Positions 51,150 to 59,806 of a stretch of 64,000 bases of DNA are shown piece after piece. The notes under the pieces were generated by a model that was not told where the DNA came from, did not search any database, and saw only the letters and a program-made list of their open reading frames with translations. Origin of the DNA: UBA1952 sp965200035 (lineage in GTDB: Bacteria; Bacteroidota; Bacteroidia; Chitinophagales; Chitinophagaceae); the NCBI GenBank assembly GCA_965200035.1, contig OZ241334.1, forward strand, positions 744,001-808,000, written 5' to 3'. How positions within the stretch are numbered: the first letter of the stretch is position 1; every line of letters starts with the position of its first letter. The position numbers and the translations under genes were made by a program.

Positions 51150-52109
51150 TTGAACAAGCGGTACGTCATTTGTTTATTGGTTTGCATTCTCCTGAGCCTG
51201 TATGCCTTCCGGCAGCAGAACCCGAAGGGAGCGCGGGTTGCATTGGGACGTACGCTGTTCTTTGATCCCATTCTTTCGCAGGATAGCACCCTCAGCTGCA
51301 CTTCCTGCCATAAACCGGAATTTGCTTTTGCCGATACTTCAGCGGTCAGCATTGGTTTTCATGGCAATAAAGGCTTTCGCAACACTCCGTCGGTGATGAA
51401 TATGCGCACACGTACTGCCTTCTTCTGGGATGGCCGCGCCAAAACGCTGCAAACTCAGATGTTCTTCCCGATGAACGATACCAATGAGATGGCGCTGGAA
51501 TCAACCGCTGCTGTCAAGCGGCTGCGCAATAGTAAAAAATACCGCACGCTGTTTTTCAAAGCCTTTGGCAGGATGCCTGACAAGGCAGGGATAAGCCAGG
51601 CCATTGCAGCCTATGAGCAAACGCTGGAAACCAGCAATACCCCACTCGACCGCTGGCTGAACGACAAGCCTGATGGACTGACAGAGCGCGAACGCGAAGG
51701 GCGTGTAGTCTTTTTAGGTAAAGGGCAATGCAATGAATGTCATTTCACACCGGACTTTACGGGCGATGAGTTTCGCAACATTGGCTTATTCAATGGCCGT
51801 GAATGGAATGACTCCGGGCGTTTTCTGCGCACACGCAGCAAAGCAGATCTGGGCAAGTTCAAAGTGCCGGGACTGCGCAATGTGGCTTTTACGGCGCCTT
51901 ACATGCATAATGGCCGCTTCAAAACTTTAGGAGCAGTGATTGATTATTATAATGATCCGGATGCACAGGTACCGGATGCGATCAACCGCGATACGCTGCT
52001 GCAACGCCCGCTGCACCTCACCGAGCGCGAGAAGCAGGATTTGGAAGCATTCCTGCGTGCATTGACCGATGATGCTTTCCACAGACAAGATCTTCGCGCG
52101 AGTCCTTGA
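51150..52109 (+). CDS. Di-haem cytochrome c peroxidase (MauG/CcpA family)
   Basis: A 319-residue periplasmic enzyme reducing hydrogen peroxide with electrons from a cytochrome c. It has an N-terminal signal (KRYVICLLVCILLSLYAF) and two haem-binding motifs: Cys50-Thr-Ser-Cys53-His54 and CNECH near residue 195. Typical flanking segments include GRTLFFDPILSQDSTLSC, RNTPSVMNM, FFWDGRA and PGLRNVAFTAPYMHNG. The only start giving the signal sequence is a TTG at 51150. Confidence 0.93.
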   Translation: MNKRYVICLLVCILLSLYAFRQQNPKGARVALGRTLFFDPILSQDSTLSCTSCHKPEFAFADTSAVSIGFHGNKGFRNTPSVMNMRTRTAFFWDGRAKTLQTQMFFPMNDTNEMALESTAAVKRLRNSKKYRTLFFKAFGRMPDKAGISQAIAAYEQTLETSNTPLDRWLNDKPDGLTEREREGRVVFLGKGQCNECHFTPDFTGDEFRNIGLFNGREWNDSGRFLRTRSKADLGKFKVPGLRNVAFTAPYMHNGRFKTLGAVIDYYNDPDAQVPDAINRDTLLQRPLHLTEREKQDLEAFLRALTDDAFHRQDLRASP

Positions 52110-52141
52110 AATAAAATATATTGCCGCCAAATCCTGACGTT

Positions 52142-53791
52142 GTGAAATACCTATACCTGCTTCTGTTGAGCATCCTTTCCTGCAAGTTTGCCAGCGCCCA
52201 GTCCTTTCCCGCATCTTTTAGCGGGGGCTTCAAAGAGCCGCCGGCGCTTTCCTCTAAAATATTTCCCTGCAGCAATGGCAATACCCTGCTGTTCAGCTTT
52301 ATGGATGGCGGCGACGGTATAGCAGTCAGGTGTTTCGGCCGTGACCATCATCAGACCGGGAATGTAACTATTCATCAAAGCAGCCTGTACGATAACAAAG
52401 GCATTATCCGCGCTCACATTCCTGCACTGTTTGAAAGCGCAGGACGTGTATCATTATTTCTGGAGCTGTCGCAGGACAAGGTTCCGGCTCTTTACCGGAT
52501 AGATGTTGATCCGGCTAATGGCCAGGTAATGGCTGAGCATAAGATGCAGGAGATATCTGATTATGTACCGGATAAGCCCTTTGTAAGACTCACCGGCACT
52601 GCTACTCCGCAGGCATTCTATATAGCGCACAGAGCGGGTGCGGATCATTATGCAGTGCTTTCCTTCAATGGTCTTGCGCTGAATAATCCGGAACGCATCA
52701 CTGTAAGCATGTATAATGCAGCGCACAAGATGACCCGGCGCACAGCTTATGATAATGAGTCAACTGTAAAGGAAGAAGCCCATTTCATGGGTTTCTGCAT
52801 GGAGGACCATGACCAGCCTTTGCTGTGCACTTACCTGTATAATGATAAAAAAGAGGAGCATCCGGAAGACCTTTACCTGTCGCGCTTTACAACCAGCGGT
52901 GCAGAGCATCATGCCGCCAATCTGCACCACGATTTCAGAAATACAGCTGCCGCCATGCAATACAATGACCGCAAACAGCGCATTGAGCTGCTGACGCTCA
53001 CTTATCTGGAAAACAAGAAGCGAACTGCAACTACCAATACTTATAGAACCACGCTGAGCTTTTTCGATGCTCATACCTTATCTCTGATTGCTTCAGCCAA
53101 TCCCGGAACAGCTCCGGTAAGCAAAGCAAAATCCAACCTCGCCGGTAAGGAAAAAGAGTTCAGTGGCATACCTATGGCGCTACACATGGATCAGGATGGA
53201 AATATCAGCATTGCGCTCTCCGATATGCAGATCGGTATCGGTACCGTAGGTAATGCCATTATCACTACTACGGTCCGGAAGTGCTATCTGGAAGATGCGG
53301 GTATCATGCAGATTACAGATAGTCTGCGGGGCACAACGGGCGTTTATATTCCGTTTCGCCAGGACGTGAAGATGATGGTGCCGCCATTTGCGATTAACAG
53401 GAGGCAGGATGCACAGCTTTCTTTTCAGCGCAAGTTCTACCTGGAAGCTTATATAGACCCCGGCTACCACGGGTATGATTACATTACAACCGCGAAGGGA
53501 CAGTATGTGATCTTTAACGACCATGATGATAATATAAGTAAGCACGGCTGGCAGAAACGGCAAAATGTGGTGGCGCTTGGCGAGACCAATGCGATGTGCT
53601 ATGATCTCCATGATGGTCGTCTTCAGCCTGCTTATCTGCTGGGAAAACCTGACAGTAATTTTGAGCGGCGCTTCATCAATATCGGCGCTTCTGATTTTGA
53701 TCCGGTTACAGGTACCTATACTGCATTGATTGTTGAGAAGAATGATCAGGGGAAACAAGCGAAGCTGGCATGGATTACCTTTCCTCATTAA
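52142..53791 (+). CDS. Exported protein of unknown function
   Basis: A 549-residue protein starting with a GTG at 52142, which gives the signal peptide MKYLYLLLLSILSCKFASAQ. The rest is beta-rich and repetitive in feel, with segments such as NGNTLLFSFMDGG, YHGYDYITTAKGQYVIFNDH and FINIGASDFDPVTGTYTALIV that suggest a beta-propeller-like fold. There is no C-terminal T9SS domain. I do not recognise the family. It follows the peroxidase gene by 32 bp on the same strand. Confidence 0.65.
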   Translation: MKYLYLLLLSILSCKFASAQSFPASFSGGFKEPPALSSKIFPCSNGNTLLFSFMDGGDGIAVRCFGRDHHQTGNVTIHQSSLYDNKGIIRAHIPALFESAGRVSLFLELSQDKVPALYRIDVDPANGQVMAEHKMQEISDYVPDKPFVRLTGTATPQAFYIAHRAGADHYAVLSFNGLALNNPERITVSMYNAAHKMTRRTAYDNESTVKEEAHFMGFCMEDHDQPLLCTYLYNDKKEEHPEDLYLSRFTTSGAEHHAANLHHDFRNTAAAMQYNDRKQRIELLTLTYLENKKRTATTNTYRTTLSFFDAHTLSLIASANPGTAPVSKAKSNLAGKEKEFSGIPMALHMDQDGNISIALSDMQIGIGTVGNAIITTTVRKCYLEDAGIMQITDSLRGTTGVYIPFRQDVKMMVPPFAINRRQDAQLSFQRKFYLEAYIDPGYHGYDYITTAKGQYVIFNDHDDNISKHGWQKRQNVVALGETNAMCYDLHDGRLQPAYLLGKPDSNFERRFINIGASDFDPVTGTYTALIVEKNDQGKQAKLAWITFPH

Positions 53792-53831
53792 TACCGGCAG
53801 CAAGCTACCCAACCTCATCATCTGACCATTT

Positions 53832-54536
53832 ATGAAAACAGCAATCATCACAGGCGCAACGCAGGGCATCGGGAAGGCAGTGGCAGAAAAGCTGCTCGCA
53901 CAAGGCTTTTCCGTAGCCATATGCGCAAGAAGCAGGCAGGATCTGGATGCTTTGAAAGCCCAATGGCAATCATCCTACCCAGATGCGACCATTATAGCAG
54001 AAGCAGCTGATTTCAGTAAGCAGGAAGAAGTCATCCGTTTTGCGCGATTGGTCATGAAAATTTTTTCTCAAATAGACATTCTGGTCAATAATGCCGGTAT
54101 TTTTCAGCCGGGCAATCTTGCCGAAGAGCCTGAAGGCCAGCTCGAACAGATGATGCAGGTAAACTTATACAGCGCTTATCATCTTAGCCGCGCGCTGCTG
54201 CCTTACATGAAAGAAAGAGCATCCGGTCACATCTTCAATCTATGCTCTGTCGCCAGCCTGAAAGCTTATCCCAATGGTGGCTCTTACAGCATTTCCAAGT
54301 ATGCATTACTGGGCTTTTCTGATAACCTGCGGGAAGAGCTGAAGACATCGGGTATCCGGGTTACTGCTATCTGTCCCGGCGCTACTTGGAGCCGTTCCTG
54401 GAGTGGATCGGGCGTGCCACAGGGGCGTATCATGGAAGCGACAGATGTAGCAGAGATGATTTGGGCATCGTGGCAGCTATCTTCCAGCGCCAATGTAGAG
54501 ACCATTGTCATGCGCCCACAGGAGGGCGATCTATAA
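53832..54536 (+). CDS. Short-chain dehydrogenase/reductase
   Basis: A 234-residue classical SDR. The cofactor motif TGATQGIGKAVAEKLL (residues 7-22), the NNAG motif (DILVNNAGIFQPG), catalytic Ser in CSVAS and Tyr-x-x-x-Lys in YSISKYALLGFSD are complete, and the PG motif (AICPGATWSRSW) follows. The ARSRQDLDAL stretch suggests NADP preference. The substrate is unknown. Confidence 0.92.
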   Translation: MKTAIITGATQGIGKAVAEKLLAQGFSVAICARSRQDLDALKAQWQSSYPDATIIAEAADFSKQEEVIRFARLVMKIFSQIDILVNNAGIFQPGNLAEEPEGQLEQMMQVNLYSAYHLSRALLPYMKERASGHIFNLCSVASLKAYPNGGSYSISKYALLGFSDNLREELKTSGIRVTAICPGATWSRSWSGSGVPQGRIMEATDVAEMIWASWQLSSSANVETIVMRPQEGDL

Positions 54537-54647
54537 TTATATTACAGTCAGTGTGTCAGGCTAATCTGTGTCATTCACTACTCCTTAACCCATTGTGTTT
54601 TAACCCAATTTTAACCCCTGCTTAAGTCTATCAGCATCGCATCGGAT

Positions 54648-54655
54648 TAATTTTG
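54648..54655 (+). promoter_or_regulatory. -7 box of batD
   Basis: TAATTTTG is an exact match 10 bases before the ATG at 54666, implying a leader of only a few bases. Confidence 0.55.
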
Positions 54656-54665
54656 TGCAGTGTCC

Positions 54666-56696
54666 ATGATTATGATTCCGGTTCGTTACACTTCTTTTTT
54701 TACATTGTCTGCACTGCTGCTTTTACAGAGCATTGGCGCTGCTGCGCAAAATGTTGTATTCACTACAAATGCCGGTGCATCTAAAATGGGGCTTAATGAT
54801 CAGATCGAAGTCTCCTATACCATACGCGATGCAGAGAACCTGCAGACAATGGGTCCGGGAACTTTGAAAGACTTTAAAGTGGTTGGCGGTCCGTTCCAGT
54901 CACAGAGCAGCAGCATTAACATCGTTGGCAATCGTACAGTACAGACCATGAGCGTATCGCTTACTTATGTACTGCGCCCGCTTCATACAGGCAATCTCAA
55001 TATACCTGCAGGCATGGCTAAAGATGCGGCAGGCCATACTTATCAATCCAATCCGCTTACGGTACAGGTAGTGCCGGGCAGTGTTGCCCAGCAACAGCGC
55101 AGGCAGCAGGCCACCCAATTTGATCCGTGGGGCGATGATCCGTTTGGCGGTGGCGATCCGTTCGCAGCTTTGCGCCAGCAGATGATGCAATCACAGCCCC
55201 GGATGCAACAGCGCAGGCCACAGGCTCAGCCAGCTCCGGGTCCGGTGAATATGGGCGACGTCTATAAAGACTTATTCATTAAGGTGAATGTGGACAAGCA
55301 GAATGTGCATGTCGGCGAACAAGTAACCGCTTCTTACAAGTTGTACGCACGCCTGCCCATGCAGGTAGGCATTTCCAAGCTGCCGTCGCTTAATGGCTTC
55401 TGGACACAGGATTTTGACTTGCCTAAACAAGCCAGACCTACTGAAGAAATTGTAAACGGAAAGAAATATCAGGTATTCCTGTTAAAGAAATCTGCGCTGT
55501 TTCCGCAACAGGCAGGCAAGCTGGTGCTCGATCCCGCAGAAGCAGAAGGAAGTGCCCGCATCATTCAGCAGGTACGCCAGCAGAATCCGTTTTCGGATAT
55601 GTTTGATGATCCGTTTTTCCGGCAGGCGCTTGGCAGTATGAGCATGAGCGATCCTCATTTCAACGATGATCTTTTCGGCTCTGTAGCTTATAAAGATGTT
55701 CCGGTGCATCTCAAGAGTGCACCGGTTACCGTTAATGTAACTGCGCTTCCCGATCAGAATGCTCCTGCGGATTATGGTGGCGCGGTTGGCAATTTTACGG
55801 TTGATGCGAAGATGGATAAGGCAAGCCTGACAACGGATGATGCCGCCACACTCACTATTACAATCAATGGCAGTGGTAATTTCAAGCTGATTCAGGCGCC
55901 AAAACCGGCTTTGCCAAATGGACTGGATACTTATGATCCACATATCTTGGATACGATTACCGGTCGCAGCACTACGATCAGCGGCTCCAAGATTATTACC
56001 TACAGCATAACTCCGCATACGCCCGGCGACTATACTATTCCGGCTATTCCGTTCAGCTATTACGACACCAAAAGCGGACAATATGTAACACTTAATACCC
56101 GGCCCTTCCGCCTTCAGGTAGCTGCCGGAAAGCATTACAGCCCTGCTGCTGCTGCCAGGGCTAATCCGGAACTCAGAGACATTCATGAGAATGTGCTGAA
56201 TGTGCCAACCTCTTTTGCTCCGGCATCTGTAAAGCCATTGATTCTTACTCCGGGCTATTGGTCGCTGTATGCATTGCCGTTATTAGCTTTGATCGGCGTT
56301 GGCGTGTGGAAGCGCCGCGAAGATGAGCTGCAGGGTAATACCGTATTATTAAAGAATAAACGCGCTAATAAGGTTGCACTGAAACGCCTCGCCACAGCGA
56401 AAGATTTGCTGCAAGGCAATCAGCAAAAATCATTTTATGAAGAAATATCCAAAGCCATTTGGCTTTACCTCAGCGATAAGCTGACGATTCCCCTTTCTGC
56501 GCTCTCCAAAGAGGCAGCAGCACAAGCACTTACCAGCCGCAAAGTGCCTGCATCCTTACAGGCAGATACGCAGCGTGTAACAGACGATTGTGAACTGGCG
56601 CTTTACGCTCCATCGGGTGGCAGGCAGCAGATGCAGCAGACTTATGAAGAGGCGGTTGCCATCATTAGTAACCTGGAAGAATATTTGCAGCGCTAG
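54666..56696 (+). CDS. batD: BatD-family aerotolerance-type protein
   Basis: A 676-residue inner-membrane-anchored protein. A signal peptide (VRYTSFFTLSALLLLQSIGAAAQ), several Ig-like beta domains (residues 25-480) and a single membrane helix (about 527-543, YWSLYALPLLALIGVGVW) precede a cytoplasmic helical tail. The middle has a Gln/Arg/Pro-rich insert (QQRRQQATQF, MQSQPRMQQRRPQAQ). In Bacteroidota BatD works with the VWA proteins BatA/BatB and the TPR proteins BatC/BatE. The alternative starts are GTG 54660 and ATG 54672. batE follows after 4 bp, but batA-C are not here. Confidence 0.9.
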   Translation: MIMIPVRYTSFFTLSALLLLQSIGAAAQNVVFTTNAGASKMGLNDQIEVSYTIRDAENLQTMGPGTLKDFKVVGGPFQSQSSSINIVGNRTVQTMSVSLTYVLRPLHTGNLNIPAGMAKDAAGHTYQSNPLTVQVVPGSVAQQQRRQQATQFDPWGDDPFGGGDPFAALRQQMMQSQPRMQQRRPQAQPAPGPVNMGDVYKDLFIKVNVDKQNVHVGEQVTASYKLYARLPMQVGISKLPSLNGFWTQDFDLPKQARPTEEIVNGKKYQVFLLKKSALFPQQAGKLVLDPAEAEGSARIIQQVRQQNPFSDMFDDPFFRQALGSMSMSDPHFNDDLFGSVAYKDVPVHLKSAPVTVNVTALPDQNAPADYGGAVGNFTVDAKMDKASLTTDDAATLTITINGSGNFKLIQAPKPALPNGLDTYDPHILDTITGRSTTISGSKIITYSITPHTPGDYTIPAIPFSYYDTKSGQYVTLNTRPFRLQVAAGKHYSPAAAARANPELRDIHENVLNVPTSFAPASVKPLILTPGYWSLYALPLLALIGVGVWKRREDELQGNTVLLKNKRANKVALKRLATAKDLLQGNQQKSFYEEISKAIWLYLSDKLTIPLSALSKEAAAQALTSRKVPASLQADTQRVTDDCELALYAPSGGRQQMQQTYEEAVAIISNLEEYLQR

Positions 56697-56700
56697 CCCC

Positions 56701-57501
56701 ATGAACCAGTCAGATCATCGGGCTCGTATCCCGGCTATTCTATTCCGTATCAGTCAACATATATTGTTGCTGATGCTGCTGGTAATTAATTCGCCGAAGG
56801 CTTTCAGCTCACCACAGGATATATGGCAGAAAGGCAATGCTTTTTATCAGCATAAGCAATACGACAGCGCGGTCATTTATTTTGAGCAGATCGCTGCATC
56901 AAAACCGGCGGATGCTACCCTCTTTTACAATCTCGGCAATACTTATTACCGGCTCAATAAAATAGGCTTATCCGTGCTCAACTATGAGCGGGCATTGAAG
57001 CGCAATCCCTCATACAAAGAAGCAAGCGAGAACTTGTTGCTGGCACAAAGCCGCATTCCCGGCGGCATTGGTCAGCAACCTCAGGACATATTCTTTATCC
57101 GGTGGTGGAAAGCAATTACATCGCCCGGCCTGATTATGTTTTGGTCTGTACTGAGCTTATTATTTTTTATCGGGCTGATAGGGTTGTTGCTGTATCGCCG
57201 CCTGCAGCGCAATCAGGTCTACATAAGGCCACAATATTTTGGCACGCTCACCTTGCTCTGGCTGGCCTCGTTGCTTCTTGCTGTTTCATCTGTATATGCA
57301 ACGCTCAGTAACACGAAAGCAGTTGTCATTTCCGGCGAGGCCGCCGTCTCCCGTATCGGCATTAAAAGCAGGTATGCATCAGGAGCTCCCGAAGGCACTG
57401 TTGTGAATTTACTTTCGCGGAATGGCAGCAATTTTGAAGTAGAGCTGCCCGATGGCAATACCGGCATTATACAGCAAAGCGCTTTGATGGTAATTGATTA
57501 A
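56701..57501 (+). CDS. batE: BatE-like TPR and SH3-type membrane protein
   Basis: A 266-residue protein. An N-terminal membrane or signal helix (ILLLMLLVINSPKAF) is followed by two TPR units (IWQKGNAFYQHKQYDSAVIYFE and ATLFYNLGNTYYRLNKIGLSV), two membrane helices (about 140-160 and 178-196), and a bacterial SH3-like domain at the C-terminus (VVISGEAAVSRIGIKSRYAS to GIIQQSALMVI). The layout is that of BatE. The ATG at 56701, 4 bp after batD, is preferred over 56590 inside batD. Confidence 0.88.
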   Translation: MNQSDHRARIPAILFRISQHILLLMLLVINSPKAFSSPQDIWQKGNAFYQHKQYDSAVIYFEQIAASKPADATLFYNLGNTYYRLNKIGLSVLNYERALKRNPSYKEASENLLLAQSRIPGGIGQQPQDIFFIRWWKAITSPGLIMFWSVLSLLFFIGLIGLLLYRRLQRNQVYIRPQYFGTLTLLWLASLLLAVSSVYATLSNTKAVVISGEAAVSRIGIKSRYASGAPEGTVVNLLSRNGSNFEVELPDGNTGIIQQSALMVID

Positions 57502-57557
57502 TGCCTGTCCGTAGCTTTTTGTATCCTTCCTTTCAACTTCCGTAGTTTTACTGCCCA

Positions 57558-58187
57558 ATGTATCGTGTCAAAACGCCCTGGTGGCTGCCCAAGCTGTTTC
57601 CCCGTACGCTGGCCTGGAAGATGCCGGCCGGTCAGCACGAACCAGCAGTGTACCTCACTTTTGATGACGGGCCTCATCCGGTAGCTACGCCTTATGTGCT
57701 GGAGCAGCTAAGGTTGTATAATGCGAAGGCCACCTTTTTTTGCATTGGTAAAAATGTAGTGGAGCGCCCAGAGCTGTTTGAGCAGATAAAAGATGCCGGC
57801 CATGCAGCAGGCAATCACACACATAATCATCTGAACGGCTGGAAGACGGATACTCCTGTTTACATCAGCAATATTGCAGAGGCGCACCGGTATATTGGCA
57901 GCCATCTGTTTCGTCCACCATACGGACGTATCAGGCGATCGCAGGCTTATATGCTTCATGCTTCGGCTCAGCCTTTTAAGGTAATTATGTGGGATGTGCT
58001 GAGCGCTGATTTTGATACTGATATTACACCACAACAATGTCTGGATAATGTGCTCGGGAATATTGTCCCCGGCTCAATCGTTGTATTTCATGACAGCGCC
58101 AAAGCCTGGGATCGTATGAGCTACGCATTGCCGGAAGTGTTGGCCTATTGTAAAAAGAAAGGATGGGCCTGTAAATCGCTATCCTGA
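57558..58187 (+). CDS. Polysaccharide deacetylase (NodB homology, CE4)
   Basis: A 209-residue metal-dependent deacetylase. The NodB motifs are visible in order: motif 1 YLTFDDGPHP (Asp-Asp), motif 2 GNHTHNHLNGW (metal His pair), motif 3 FRPPYGRIRR, motif 4 IMWDVLSADFD and motif 5 SIVVFHDSAKA. No clear signal peptide, so it is either cytoplasmic or uses a cryptic signal; substrates could be peptidoglycan or chitin-like sugars. Confidence 0.92.
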   Translation: MYRVKTPWWLPKLFPRTLAWKMPAGQHEPAVYLTFDDGPHPVATPYVLEQLRLYNAKATFFCIGKNVVERPELFEQIKDAGHAAGNHTHNHLNGWKTDTPVYISNIAEAHRYIGSHLFRPPYGRIRRSQAYMLHASAQPFKVIMWDVLSADFDTDITPQQCLDNVLGNIVPGSIVVFHDSAKAWDRMSYALPEVLAYCKKKGWACKSLS

Positions 58188-58214
58188 TTTTTCTTTAAAA
58201 ACTCAATACCTGAT

Positions 58215-58985
58215 ATGTATATTGACGCCCATACGCATTTGTACGATGACCGCCTGAATACAGAGGAGCAGGATACCATGATCCAACGCGCTGTTGATGC
58301 CGGTGTGCAGCGTTTGTATATGCCCAATTGCGACAGCACAACGATTGAAGGCATGATGCGTATTGCTGATGACTGGCCCGACCATTGTTTGCCGATGATT
58401 GGCCTGCATCCCTGTTATGTAAAAGAAGACCCGAAAGAAGAGCTGGATATTATGCAGGAATGGCTTGGTAAAACTTCGTTCAAGGCAATCGGGGAGATCG
58501 GGCTGGATTATCATTGGGATAAGACTTTTGTACCGCAACAGAGGCAGGCATTTGAGCAGCAGATTAGCTGGGCATTGGAGCACGATCTTCCTATAGTGAT
58601 ACACAGCCGGGAGAGCACGCAGGACTGTATCGACATTGTACGCGCTATGCAAAATGGCAAGCTGCGCGGCATCTTCCACTGCTTCAGCGGCACACAGGAT
58701 GAGGCCGATCAGATCACAGTGCTTGGTGGCTTTTACCTGGGTATCGGGGGAGTGGTTACTTATAAAAACAGCAGCCTGCAGCCCGTAGTGGCGGCAACGC
58801 CTTTGGAATATCTTGTTCTCGAAACAGATGCTCCCTACCTTAGTCCGGTCCCTTACCGTGGCAAACGTAATGAAAGTGGCTATATCCCGCTCATCGCAGC
58901 CAAAATAGCTGAGTTGAAAGGCATGCCGGTGGAGCAGATCGCCGCTGTCACTACCGAAAATGCAATGAGGATTTTTGGCAATTAA
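58215..58985 (+). CDS. TatD-family metal-dependent DNase/hydrolase
   Basis: A 256-residue TIM-barrel hydrolase. Metal-binding residues are in DAHTHLYDD (HxH), GEIGLDYHWD (Glu), IHSRES (His), FHCFSG (His) and LETDAPYLSP (Asp). The family includes 3'-5' exonucleases involved in DNA repair and turnover and D-aminoacyl-type hydrolases. The stop is 4 bp before the promoter of tRNA-Ser. Confidence 0.93.
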   Translation: MYIDAHTHLYDDRLNTEEQDTMIQRAVDAGVQRLYMPNCDSTTIEGMMRIADDWPDHCLPMIGLHPCYVKEDPKEELDIMQEWLGKTSFKAIGEIGLDYHWDKTFVPQQRQAFEQQISWALEHDLPIVIHSRESTQDCIDIVRAMQNGKLRGIFHCFSGTQDEADQITVLGGFYLGIGGVVTYKNSSLQPVVAATPLEYLVLETDAPYLSPVPYRGKRNESGYIPLIAAKIAELKGMPVEQIAAVTTENAMRIFGN

Positions 58986-58989
58986 TCTT

Positions 58990-58997
58990 TACTTTTG
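58990..58997 (+). promoter_or_regulatory. -7 box of tRNA-Ser
   Basis: TACTTTTG, an exact consensus match 16 bases before the tRNA 5' end. Confidence 0.6.
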
Positions 58998-59013
58998 CTG
59001 CCCACTCAAAAAT

Positions 59014-59103
59014 GGAGACGTGTCCGAGTGGTTGAAGGAGCACGCCTGGAAAGTGTGTATATGGGAAACTGTATCATGAGTTCGAATCTCATCGTCTCCG
59101 CCA
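59014..59103 (+). tRNA. tRNA-Ser, anticodon GGA
   Basis: The acceptor arms GGAGACG and CGTCTCC pair fully, with discriminator G and an encoded CCA (59101-59103). The anticodon arm CACGC-CTGGAAA-GTGTG places GGA in the loop. The long variable arm (TATATGGGAAACTGTATC) and the T arm GTTCGAATC identify a class II serine tRNA. Confidence 0.96.
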
Positions 59104-59147
59104 AAAGCGACCAATAGACTTAATATCCGTTGGTCGCTTTTTCTTTT
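59104..59147 (+). terminator. Terminator of tRNA-Ser
   Basis: AAAGCGACCAA, a 15-base loop and TTGGTCGCTTT form an 11-bp stem followed by TTCTTTT, directly after the encoded CCA. Confidence 0.88.
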
Positions 59148-59230
59148 AGGCCGAATTGCCCGCCAGTTTTGCTGAGAGATCAGCTCAAAGATTACTATGC
59201 TCTTATGCAATAATATGATTTGTAATTTTT

Positions 59231-59713
59231 TTACATTGACGTTTGCTGTAGTAAGCTGGCTCCATCAATATTGTTTTGCTGATAAGCAAGGTCTAAAGCG
59301 GTTAAACCTCTTACATCGGTTATCTGCTTATCTGCGCCATGCTTTAATAACAGGCTTATCATTTCATTCCGGCCAAACATAGCTGCAAACATCAGTGCTG
59401 TACCGCCATTCCCATGCTGTAAATCAAGAGCCGCATGGTGCCGGATAAGCAAATCTGCAATGTCTGAATATCCTTTGAAGGCAGCGCCCATCAATGCAGT
59501 ATTGCCGCCATTGTCCAGAGCATTTACATCTGCCCCTACCGATAAAAGGTAAGTCACCGCTTCTATTTTATTATTGTAGCAGGCAATGATTAATGGTGTG
59601 TAACCCTTTTCATCTCTGGCGTTGACATCTACGTTCAATGCGATCAGTTCTTTAAGAACTCCTGTCTCACCCTGCCGGCTGGCGTGTATAATAACTTCGT
59701 TTAATTGTTGCAT
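59231..59713 (-). CDS. Ankyrin-repeat protein
   Basis: A 160-residue protein consisting of four to five ankyrin repeats from residue 4 to 155 (for example DEKGYTPLIIACYNNKIEAVTYLL, DNGGNTALMGAAFKGYSDIADLL, GGTALMFAAMFGRNEMISLLLKHG). No signal peptide. It lies 93 bp downstream of the large catalase on the same strand, with a terminator between. In Pseudomonas an ankyrin protein next to a catalase gene is needed for full catalase activity, so a supporting role is a reasonable inference. Confidence 0.92.
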   Translation of the reverse strand: MQQLNEVIIHASRQGETGVLKELIALNVDVNARDEKGYTPLIIACYNNKIEAVTYLLSVGADVNALDNGGNTALMGAAFKGYSDIADLLIRHHAALDLQHGNGGTALMFAAMFGRNEMISLLLKHGADKQITDVRGLTALDLAYQQNNIDGASLLQQTSM

Positions 59714-59758
59714 ACTTCGGTCATAAATTTATTGGTATTGTTTTCAGATTGATGCTAT

Positions 59759-59790
59759 AAAAAGGATGGACCAGCGTTTGCCAGTCCATC
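59759..59790 (-). terminator. Terminator after the catalase gene
   Basis: On the minus strand GATGGAC, a 12-base loop and GTCCATC form a 7-bp stem followed by CTTTTT. Confidence 0.8.
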
Positions 59791-59806
59791 TTCTTTACTA
59801 AGATTG

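Noticed and set aside
58989..59210. Minus-strand frame across tRNA-Ser
   Set aside because: It translates the tRNA complement (EIRTHDTVSHI-type sequence), a common false gene.
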